Source: Prochlorococcus sp. scB241_528N17 | GTDB taxonomy: Bacteria > Cyanobacteriota > Cyanobacteriia > PCC-6307 > Cyanobiaceae | NCBI GenBank assembly: GCA_000634735.1 | Contig: JFLG01000019.1 | Span: 1-64,000 of the forward strand | Length of the DNA: 64,000 bases | Direction: 5' to 3' | Shown here: positions 57,260 to 64,000 of the stretch, one piece after another | How positions within the stretch are numbered: position 1 is the first letter of the stretch | How the letters are laid out: each line of letters opens with the position of its first letter | Made by a program: the position numbers and the translations under genes | The notes under the pieces: model-generated | The model's input: only the letters and a program-made list of their open reading frames with translations | Told to the model about the DNA's origin: nothing | Database searches by the model: none

Positions 57260-59431
57260 ATGGCTTTTAATCATCTGGTACTAATTGGAGGAGGACACTC
57301 AAATGTTTCTTTATTGAAGAAATGGTTAATGTTTCCGAAATTAATGCCAGAAATTCCTGTTTCAATTATATCTAGAGATTCTCATTTGGTTTATTCGGCT
57401 ATATTCCCATCGGTGATTTCAAAATCAATCACTTTAGAAGAGAGTTTAATTGATATAAAATCTTTAGCAAAAAATGCAAAAGTAACTTTTATAGAAGAAG
57501 AAGTAAAGGATATTGATTTCAATTTAAAGAAAATTATTTTAAGTAATAGACCTTCAGTTAATTATTCGAAGTTGGTGCTTAATTATGGAAGTCAAACAAT
57601 AATTCCAAAAGAATTTGAATCACTAGTTAAAAATCGAAATGCTTTTTCAATTAAACCTTTTTTAAGTGCTTATGACTCAATACTAAAAGAGGACATTTTT
57701 GATTCAAGTAATGAACTTCCATTTGTAATTGTTGGGAGTGGCCTTGCTGCAATTGAAGTATCTTATGCTTTGAGAAAAAGATGGGGAGATAGACCATTAA
57801 AACTATTATGTGATTCAAGAAAAATTAAAAATAAAATTCTAAAAAGTTTACGGAATTCCAATATTGATTTAGTTGAAAAACTTAATTTTGATTATGGCAA
57901 GATTCTTTTATGTACTGGAAATACATCTCCGTTATGGGCACAAAAAGAATTATTAGATTCTGACTCTTATGGCAGAATAATTACAAATCAGAATTTACAG
58001 ATAAAAAGTTTCTCTGGAATCTTTGCTGTCGGTGATTGCGCAGTTTTAGATTCAGCAAAAAGACCCGCATCGGGAGTTTTTGCTGTAAAAGTTGTAAATA
58101 CATTAGTACAAAATCTAAAAAAAGATATAGAAGGGAGATCATTAAAAAAGTGGTTTCCTCAAAAGATCGGATTGCAAATAGTAAATATATTTCCAAGCCA
58201 TCATCCAAAGGCTTTTGCTATATATCGCAATTTTGTTTTTGGCCCTTCTTTTATTTTTTGGATTTTAAAGCATAAAATTGATCTCAACTTTATTAAAAAG
58301 TTCAGATCAAAAAGGCTAATTATGAAAAGTAGTGAAAAAAATATTTCATTGAATGATTGCAGAGGATGTGCAGCTAAAATTCCTCAGTTTGTTTTGAATA
58401 AATCATTAATAAATTCAAATTTAAATTCTTTTGCCTCATCACCTGAAGATTCAGTTGAGATATATCAAAATGGTCAAGATATTATCTTGCAAAGTGTAGA
58501 TGGATTCCCTGCTTTGGTAAGTGATCCTTGGCTTAATGCAAAAATCACTACTTTGCATGCTTGCTCAGATTTGTGGGCATGCGGAGCAAAACTTTCATCC
58601 GCGCAGGCTTTAATTTCATTACCAAAAGTTGAAAGGGAATTTCAGAGTTACCTCTTTTCTCAATCACTTCAAGGTATTAAATCAACAGTTGAGGATCATG
58701 GAGGTGAATTACTTGGAGGCCATACTTTTGAGGCAAGAAGTTTAGTAAATAAACCTTATTCATTAGGAATAGATATTTCTTTAACAGTTCAAGGTATTTT
58801 AAAAAATGGAGCAAAACCATGGCGTAAATCTGGAATGAATATTGGAGATATTCTCATGATGTCTAGACCTCTGGGCGTTGGGATTTACTTTGCCGGTCAA
58901 ATGCAAAATATTAATATGCTAGGTAGTTCTTCTGAAGTAATTAATAATTTAGTAAATAGTCAGCAATATTTGATTGATGAAATTTATCTTTTTCAAAATC
59001 AATTTAAAGAATCATTGGTCAATGCTGCGACTGACATTACTGGATATGGATTTATTGGACATCTTAAAGAAATGGTTGAATCATCTAATTTATATAGGCA
59101 AAGCAATAATCTTGAGCCACTAAAAGTTTTATTAGATTTATTTGCATTTAAAGCTTATCCTGGAGTATTTGATTTAATAAGAAAAGATGTTAATAGTTCT
59201 TTCTTTGAATCTAATAGAGAAATTTTTGACAGAATTTATAAAGTAAATAAGCAAAAAAGAATAATTAATTTTTTAAACGAAAATTCATTAGATCAAGAGA
59301 CCTTTAACGAGAGAATATCATTACTATTAGATCCTCAAACATGTGGCCCCTTGTTGATTAGTTGCAATCGTAAATATGAAAATGTTCTAAAGGATAAATG
59401 GTACAAGGTTGGAGAGGTTGTGAAAATGTAA
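57260..59431 (+). CDS. selD: fusion of FAD-dependent oxidoreductase and selenide, water dikinase
   Basis: A 723-residue fusion. The N-terminal half (to about 340) is a pyridine-nucleotide-disulfide-oxidoreductase-like domain with LVLIGGGHSNV (6-16), IVGSGLAAIEVSYAL and FAVGDCAVL. The C-terminal half is SelD: NDCRGCAAK (365-373), with C370 in the place of the catalytic Cys and K373 of the catalytic Lys of GCGCK, then HTFEARSLVNKPYSLG and LDPQTCGPLL. It makes selenophosphate for selenouridine in tRNA; no selenoprotein gene is seen. This fusion form is known in cyanobacteria. Confidence 0.93.
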   Translation: MAFNHLVLIGGGHSNVSLLKKWLMFPKLMPEIPVSIISRDSHLVYSAIFPSVISKSITLEESLIDIKSLAKNAKVTFIEEEVKDIDFNLKKIILSNRPSVNYSKLVLNYGSQTIIPKEFESLVKNRNAFSIKPFLSAYDSILKEDIFDSSNELPFVIVGSGLAAIEVSYALRKRWGDRPLKLLCDSRKIKNKILKSLRNSNIDLVEKLNFDYGKILLCTGNTSPLWAQKELLDSDSYGRIITNQNLQIKSFSGIFAVGDCAVLDSAKRPASGVFAVKVVNTLVQNLKKDIEGRSLKKWFPQKIGLQIVNIFPSHHPKAFAIYRNFVFGPSFIFWILKHKIDLNFIKKFRSKRLIMKSSEKNISLNDCRGCAAKIPQFVLNKSLINSNLNSFASSPEDSVEIYQNGQDIILQSVDGFPALVSDPWLNAKITTLHACSDLWACGAKLSSAQALISLPKVEREFQSYLFSQSLQGIKSTVEDHGGELLGGHTFEARSLVNKPYSLGIDISLTVQGILKNGAKPWRKSGMNIGDILMMSRPLGVGIYFAGQMQNINMLGSSSEVINNLVNSQQYLIDEIYLFQNQFKESLVNAATDITGYGFIGHLKEMVESSNLYRQSNNLEPLKVLLDLFAFKAYPGVFDLIRKDVNSSFFESNREIFDRIYKVNKQKRIINFLNENSLDQETFNERISLLLDPQTCGPLLISCNRKYENVLKDKWYKVGEVVKM

Positions 59432-59437
59432 TTAATT

Positions 59438-60679
59438 TCAATTTAATTGGTCAATTTCCAAATATCTTAATCTTTTTATTTCCTTTCCCATCTCTTTCCC
59501 TGGATCCCATCCTTCTTTTTTTAATGTTTCTCCATCTTTTTTTGATTTTATGAATTTGTAAATAAATAACCACTTAAACAAGTTACGCCAGTATGGTCCT
59601 CCATCACAAATTAATAATTTGACTGTCTCATCATTAAGGTTTCTGTCCTCAATGAATGCTGTCCAACTTGATGGGGAAAAATGATTGAAATTTTTTTGGT
59701 TTGTACTTAATATCTTTTTGATATTTATATAATCTTCTAAGATTTTTATCTCACTATTATTTACCAAAAATCTTTGACACGCTTTTTCTAAATCTTCTGA
59801 ATCTTTTAATAAGTAAAGTATATGATTTCCCTTTAACTTCTTAATCCAATTTAGTCCTCTTAAAAATCTTTTATCGACTTTAATATTTTCATTTAAGATT
59901 GAGATAATCTCCCATTTATGAATTATCGAAATCACATCAGTCAAATTATCGTGTTTGCATATTTCTGCAAGTTCCATCCTTATTCTTATGCCTAGTGCAG
60001 GAGGGTAAATCATTTTCTGATGAGTTTCTGAACTTTTCCATGGCCATTGTCTAACTGTTTCTTGAGATTGTTTGAGGGAATTATTTGAAATATTGAAATC
60101 TAATCTTGAAGCATATTTTGCACATCTAATTAATCTACTTGGATCATCTGAAATGCTATTACTGTGAAGTAAGTTCAATCTTTTACTTTTTATATCAGAA
60201 ATTCCTCCATAAAGATCATAGATTTTCCTTGTCGAGACCTCGAAGGCTATTGAATTTATAGTGAAATCTCTCCTCTTAAGATCCTCCTCAATAGTACTTT
60301 TATTTACTGTGGGATTTAAACCTGGAGCAGAATAAATTTCTTTTCTTGCAGAAGCAATATCAATTTTATAGTCATTAATATTTATTTCTACAGTGTTGTA
60401 TAAATTAAATTCCTTGATTAAACATAAATCTACATTTACAATATTTTTTTTTATAAATCTTGCAAGAGAAATAGAGGGTCCTTCAATAACAAGATCAATA
60501 TCTACAGGTTTAGAAAACGATTTTTTGTGGAATTTACTAATTAATAAATCTCTTAAATAACCGCCAACAAAAGCTACTTTAGTATTGTTATGAGATTCTA
60601 TGTATTTAGCAATTAGGTTATATAGATTAAATGGAGTTTTGATTAATTCCCCTTGGAGGTAATCAGAGATATCGTTCAT
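59438..60679 (-). CDS. CCA-adding / poly(A)-polymerase family tRNA nucleotidyltransferase
   Basis: A 413-residue protein of the CCA-adding/poly(A) polymerase superfamily. The head has FVGGYLRDLLI and the metal-binding D.D pair in VDIDLVIEG; then RRDFTINSIAFEV, IYDLYGGISDIK and DDPSRLIRCAKYASRLDF. Both tRNA genes in the window lack an encoded CCA, which fits. Cannot distinguish CCA-adding from partial activity by eye. 5 bp after uvrD ends, same strand. Confidence 0.9.
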   Translation of the reverse strand: MNDISDYLQGELIKTPFNLYNLIAKYIESHNNTKVAFVGGYLRDLLISKFHKKSFSKPVDIDLVIEGPSISLARFIKKNIVNVDLCLIKEFNLYNTVEININDYKIDIASARKEIYSAPGLNPTVNKSTIEEDLKRRDFTINSIAFEVSTRKIYDLYGGISDIKSKRLNLLHSNSISDDPSRLIRCAKYASRLDFNISNNSLKQSQETVRQWPWKSSETHQKMIYPPALGIRIRMELAEICKHDNLTDVISIIHKWEIISILNENIKVDKRFLRGLNWIKKLKGNHILYLLKDSEDLEKACQRFLVNNSEIKILEDYINIKKILSTNQKNFNHFSPSSWTAFIEDRNLNDETVKLLICDGGPYWRNLFKWLFIYKFIKSKKDGETLKKEGWDPGKEMGKEIKRLRYLEIDQLN

Positions 60680-60684
60680 GAGTT

Positions 60685-63093
60685 TTAACTTACATAACGA
60701 ATTGGAGCTAATCTTGGATCTAGAATTTTACTTCCTTTATCACCAAATTTTACTGCTAAAGATATTTTTTCCCCACTCCCAAAAATATGTATGATTTCAC
60801 CTTTCCCAAACTTCGAGTGAATTAGCATATCTCCAACTATCCAGCTTTTCCCTTTGCTGGGACCTGAATATAATTTCCTTACTGCATTTATTGGTTTGTT
60901 AACAAATTCATTTGGATTGTTTCGATCAACTCTAGTTAAACGATCAAGATGCCAATCTCTTCTAATTGAAGCACCACCAGTTTGTGGTAATTCGCCATCC
61001 ATTAAATCTTCGGGTATTTCCGAAAGAAATATTGAAGGAATTGTTGCTTCACGCATGCCACCCCATAATCTTCTTTCTCTGGCATGACTTAAGAAAACTC
61101 TTTCTTTAGCTCTAGTAATACCTACATAGCATAATCTTCTTTCCTCTTCAAGAAGTGAGGGAGTATCTATTGATCTATGGCTAGGGAAGAGACCTTGTTC
61201 TAGCCCAGTGATAAAAACATTTTGAAATTCTAAGCCTTTACTATTATGTAGAGTCATGAGAGTTACAGAGTTAGGATTATTTTTCTTCGTATCATTATCA
61301 GTTGTTAAGGCTGCTGTAGAAAGAAATCCCTCTATATCTCCACTTTCTGTTTCTTCTTCATATTGAGTAGCTGCATTAATTAGTTCTTGTAAATTATTTC
61401 TTCTATCTTCAGATTCTTCAGTCCCACTAGAGAGCAAGTCACTTAAATAACCACTTTTTTCTAATATAAGTTGTAGCAGTTGAGCGGGACCTGAATTTTC
61501 TAGGTAACACAGTAGATCATTCATAATTTCAGTAAATTTATTAATTCCTTTTGATGATCGGCCTATTGTTTCTTCGAGACTTTGCTTATCATTAAGAACC
61601 TCCCATAATGGGATATTTAATCTATTAGATAGTTCATTTAGTTTTTGAATAGTAGTCTTACCAATCCCTCTTCTAGGAACATTTATGATTCGTAAAAGAC
61701 TAACGTTGTCTGAAGAATTAACTAGAACTTTCAAATATGCTATTGCATCTTTAATTTCTCTTCTATCATAAAAACGCAATCCTCCAAAAATTGTATAGGG
61801 AATGCGCCACCTAACAAGAGATTCTTCCAGTACTCTCGACTGAGCTCTAGTCCGATATAAAATTGCAAAATTTTTCCAAATTGGGTTTTGATTATAGTTA
61901 TTTAGTGATTTTATTTTATTGGTAATTGCTTCTGCCTCGGAAATTTCATCATCACAGCTGAGTAACGTTAAAAGTTCCCCTTTATCTTTAGTAGCCTTTA
62001 AAACTTTGTCAATTCTTTCTGAGTTGTTTTCAATTAGTGAGTTTGCAGCATCAAGGATATTGGAAGATGACCTATAATTTTCTTCTAATTTAATTAAAGA
62101 TGAATTTGTATGGTCGTTGATTGAAGTTTTAAAATCTTCTTGAAAACCAATTAAAATTCTGAAATCAGCTGCTCTGAAACTATAAATACTTTGATCAGCA
62201 TCCCCAACTACAAAAATTGACCGATCTTCCCAATTGAAGAATTTTTTTGGTTCAGTATTTCCAGCCGTAATTAATTTTATAAGTTCATATTGTGTTCTAT
62301 TTGTATCTTGATATTCGTCAACTAAAATATGTTTAAATCTTTTGTGCCAGTAATCTCTGACTAAATCATTTTGCCTCAATAAAAAAACAGGCAAAAGTAG
62401 AAGATCATCAAAGTCTAAAGAATTATTTTTTGAGAGCGAAATCCTATATCTCTTGTAGGCTTCTGCAACTGTTTTATCAAAATTATTTTCTGCTTTTTCT
62501 AAAAGATCATTAGAAGTTAAGCATTGATTTTTAGCATTACTTATTAATCTTTTAATCTTTTTGGGATCATATCTTTTGGGGTCAAGATTCATATCTTGAC
62601 TGATAATTTCTTTTACTAACGTTTGAGAATCTGTTTCATCATAAATTGAAAATTGTCTTGTCCATTTTAGGCCTTCTGGATCAGTATATTTTTCAATATC
62701 GTATCTCAGAAGTCTTGAAAATAAGGAATGGAAAGTACCGATCCAAAGGTTCTGAAGCCTCTCTTGGTGGACGTTTGTTCTTAATTGATTTTGATCAATT
62801 TCTTTGAGAGTTGTCCAAGGCTGACTAAATTGATTAAAAGCTAGTTCTTGGGCTAGAAGAACCTCTAATCTTGCTTTCATTTCTTTAGCAGCTTTGTTAG
62901 TGAAAGTGACTGCGAGAATGTTATAAGGATCTATAGAGTTACCCTCAATAAGATTTGCAATTCTGTGTGTAAGAGCTTTAGTTTTCCCGCTACCTGCACC
63001 TGCTACAACTAATAGTGGTCCATAAACATGTTTTACTGCTTGAAGTTGTTGTTTGTTTAGGGACTTAAAAAGGAAATTGTTGGTTTGAGGCAC
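60685..63093 (-). CDS. uvrD: ATP-dependent DNA helicase, UvrD/PcrA type
   Basis: An 802-residue superfamily 1A helicase. Motif I VVAGAGSGKTKALTHRIA, Ia LAVTFTNKAAKEMKAR, motif II DEYQDTNRTQ, III VGDADQSIYSFRAAD, IV LEENYRSS, V TLMTLHNSKGLEF, VI ERRLCYVGITRAKERVFL. Acts in nucleotide-excision and mismatch repair. Downstream member of a unit with the small gene at 63116. Confidence 0.96.
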   Translation of the reverse strand: MPQTNNFLFKSLNKQQLQAVKHVYGPLLVVAGAGSGKTKALTHRIANLIEGNSIDPYNILAVTFTNKAAKEMKARLEVLLAQELAFNQFSQPWTTLKEIDQNQLRTNVHQERLQNLWIGTFHSLFSRLLRYDIEKYTDPEGLKWTRQFSIYDETDSQTLVKEIISQDMNLDPKRYDPKKIKRLISNAKNQCLTSNDLLEKAENNFDKTVAEAYKRYRISLSKNNSLDFDDLLLLPVFLLRQNDLVRDYWHKRFKHILVDEYQDTNRTQYELIKLITAGNTEPKKFFNWEDRSIFVVGDADQSIYSFRAADFRILIGFQEDFKTSINDHTNSSLIKLEENYRSSSNILDAANSLIENNSERIDKVLKATKDKGELLTLLSCDDEISEAEAITNKIKSLNNYNQNPIWKNFAILYRTRAQSRVLEESLVRWRIPYTIFGGLRFYDRREIKDAIAYLKVLVNSSDNVSLLRIINVPRRGIGKTTIQKLNELSNRLNIPLWEVLNDKQSLEETIGRSSKGINKFTEIMNDLLCYLENSGPAQLLQLILEKSGYLSDLLSSGTEESEDRRNNLQELINAATQYEEETESGDIEGFLSTAALTTDNDTKKNNPNSVTLMTLHNSKGLEFQNVFITGLEQGLFPSHRSIDTPSLLEEERRLCYVGITRAKERVFLSHARERRLWGGMREATIPSIFLSEIPEDLMDGELPQTGGASIRRDWHLDRLTRVDRNNPNEFVNKPINAVRKLYSGPSKGKSWIVGDMLIHSKFGKGEIIHIFGSGEKISLAVKFGDKGSKILDPRLAPIRYVS

Positions 63094-63115
63094 TTTTGGA
63101 AAGGTTTTTCAAAAA

Positions 63116-63322
63116 TCAGACTTTACTATGAGATTCAGATTCCGTTTCTAGATCTTCTAACGCTTTTTTTAAATTTATAAGTTCATTATTGTTATTAATT
63201 ATTTCTTCAAATTTATTTTGAGGCATCTTTAATTTCATACTTCTTTCTAGAATTTCTTTCTCCAATCTCTTTTTATATGAGGAAATAAGTTTCTTTGATA
63301 ATTTTAAATCCTGTTGATCCAA
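63116..63322 (-). CDS. small helical hypothetical protein
   Basis: A 68-residue, highly charged protein (KKLISSYKKRLEKEILERSMKLK, then NNNNELINLKKALEDLE), predicted to be largely alpha-helical and possibly a coiled coil. No family recognised. It precedes uvrD on the same strand by 22 bp and may share its transcript. Divergent from cpeB across 179 bp. Confidence 0.55.
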   Translation of the reverse strand: MDQQDLKLSKKLISSYKKRLEKEILERSMKLKMPQNKFEEIINNNNELINLKKALEDLETESESHSKV

Positions 63323-63461
63323 AACTTTTTTAAAAATGTAATTTTATATTAGCGAAAAAAAAATTTTTTATTTGAATTATTTCAACTATCACTTTGGAAT
63401 GAAGTTATTAATTAAGAAGCGTTGCGTTAAGTTTGAAATTGTATTGTTTTTACTAGCTTTG

Positions 63462-63467
63462 TATTAT
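63462..63467 (+). promoter_or_regulatory. candidate -10 of the cpeB promoter
   Basis: TATTAT, with TTGTAT 17 bp upstream (63439-63444), 34 bp before the cpeB start. The -35 fits only three of six bases, so this is a weak candidate. Confidence 0.3.
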
Positions 63468-63501
63468 TCTTAAGATCAGTCTTTAAATTTTTACTTTAGG
63501 A

Positions 63502-64000
63502 ATGTCAGTTTCAAAGAATAATCAACTATTGTCAGCAGATAAGAAATTAAATGATTTAAGTAATATAAAAGAATTTATCAATATTGCAAACTCAAGATTA
63601 GATGCAATAACCTCAATAACCAATAATTCACATGCAATCGCAGCAGACGCTGTAACAGCAATGATTTGCGAAAATCAAGATTCACTTAATACAAAAATAT
63701 CTTTAAATACAACTAACAAGATGTCCGTATGTTTAAGAGATGGAGAAATAATCCTAAGGATTGTTGCTTATCTTTTGATTTCTAATGACGAATCAGTTTT
63801 AGAAAAAAGTTGTTTGAAGGATCTTAAAAATACTTATCTTGCTCTTGGGGTACCTTTAAGAAATGCCAGAAGGGTTTTTCAATTAATGCGAGATGCAACT
63901 ATCTCTGATTTAAATTCAACAGTTAATAATATGAGTGGAAACAAAGGCTTTCTTCCTAAATTAATATCTGAAACAGAGTTTCAATTTGAAAGGATAATTA
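63502..64000 (+). CDS. cpeB: reduced phycoerythrin beta subunit, cut by the window end
   Basis: The phycoerythrin beta fold is plain: FINIANSRLDAI, DAVTAMICEN, MSVCLRDGEIILRIVAYLL and LKDLKNTYLALGVPLRNA. One bilin-attachment cysteine (C77 in VCLRDGE) is kept, but the doubly linked position has histidine (H44 in NNSHAIAADA) and the GGNCYTNRR stretch has lost its cysteine and length. This matches the simplified phycoerythrin of high-light Prochlorococcus, which does not work as a large antenna. 166 codons visible; the 3' end is outside the window. Confidence 0.93.
   Translation, partial: MSVSKNNQLLSADKKLNDLSNIKEFINIANSRLDAITSITNNSHAIAADAVTAMICENQDSLNTKISLNTTNKMSVCLRDGEIILRIVAYLLISNDESVLEKSCLKDLKNTYLALGVPLRNARRVFQLMRDATISDLNSTVNNMSGNKGFLPKLISETEFQFERII

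Noticed and set aside
58351..58378. Selenocysteine codon in selD
   Set aside because: The catalytic position is a TGT cysteine (C370); no in-frame TGA.
63441..63453. GTA...TAC pattern upstream of cpeB as an NtcA site
   Set aside because: The spacer is 7 bases, not 8, and no -10 at the required distance.

Overview
The window is a gene-dense, AT-rich stretch of a unicellular marine cyanobacterium, most likely a high-light-adapted Prochlorococcus. The evidence is the small photosystem II genes (psbH, psbN, psbI, psbK, psbEFLJ), NDH-1 genes ndhCKJ, chlD, ntcA, a typical cyanobacterial set of DUF proteins (DUF3084, 3146, 3155, 3177, 3181, 3769), very short spacers, and a reduced phycoerythrin beta gene at the right edge that has lost a bilin-attachment cysteine. 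I see no insertion sequence, prophage, CRISPR array or rRNA. Both tRNA genes sit in ordinary core sequence.

Layout. 1-12 kb: the 3' end of an unrecognised gene, ileS, two cyanobacterial hypotheticals, trmB, glmM, a membrane thioredoxin, a minus-strand operon (degenerate P-loop protein, dcd, thyX), then ntcA with a DUF3084 protein and a YqgF-like protein, DUF3146 and pth. 12-20 kb: psbH / psbN / psbI, an LPS-transport-like outer-membrane protein, the minus-strand operon glyA-cinA-leuC-leuD, tRNA-Arg(ACG) and two small proteins. 20-30 kb: murJ, sfsA, amt1 with a textbook NtcA promoter and strong terminator, ispH, doxX-like, purH, an esterase, DUF3155 and a sensor kinase. 30-42 kb: cobS, tgt, psbK, an oxidoreductase, a CBS/CorC membrane protein, tRNA(CAT), pyrE, ygfZ-like, a RecB-like nuclease, a phosphohexomutase, rdgB, a carotenoid oxygenase and hisB. 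42-52 kb: fabI, a 58-codon ORF, a DegT aminotransferase, photolyase, Nudix, folK, chlD, an MlaD/MlaF-like pair and a YvcK-like protein. 52-64 kb: ndhCKJ, rubA-ycf48-psbEFLJ (a photosystem II assembly cluster), mtnP, an FAD-oxidoreductase/SelD fusion, a CCA-adding type enzyme, uvrD, a small hypothetical and cpeB (cut by the window).

The functional themes are photosystem II assembly (rubA, ycf48, psb genes), nitrogen control (ntcA plus its probable target amt1), nucleotide metabolism (dcd, thyX, pyrE, purH, rdgB, mtnP) and chlorophyll/cobalamin synthesis (chlD, cobS). Convergent genes repeatedly overlap at their 3' ends and almost no terminator hairpins are visible, as expected of a streamlined genome.

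The most interesting unexplained signals are non-coding: a 77-nt segment (28868-28944) in the 250-bp spacer before the sensor kinase that can fold into three hairpins closed by a 5-bp stem; a cluster of TTACA/TGTAA half-sites before psbE; and perfect inverted repeats in the psbH/psbN and tRNA/pyrE spacers. Protein oddities include a cobalamin-adenosyltransferase-like protein without a P-loop, a 58-codon ORF resembling the tail of a larger thioredoxin-family protein, and a Cas4-like iron-sulfur nuclease. All calls come from reading the sequence; no database search was run.
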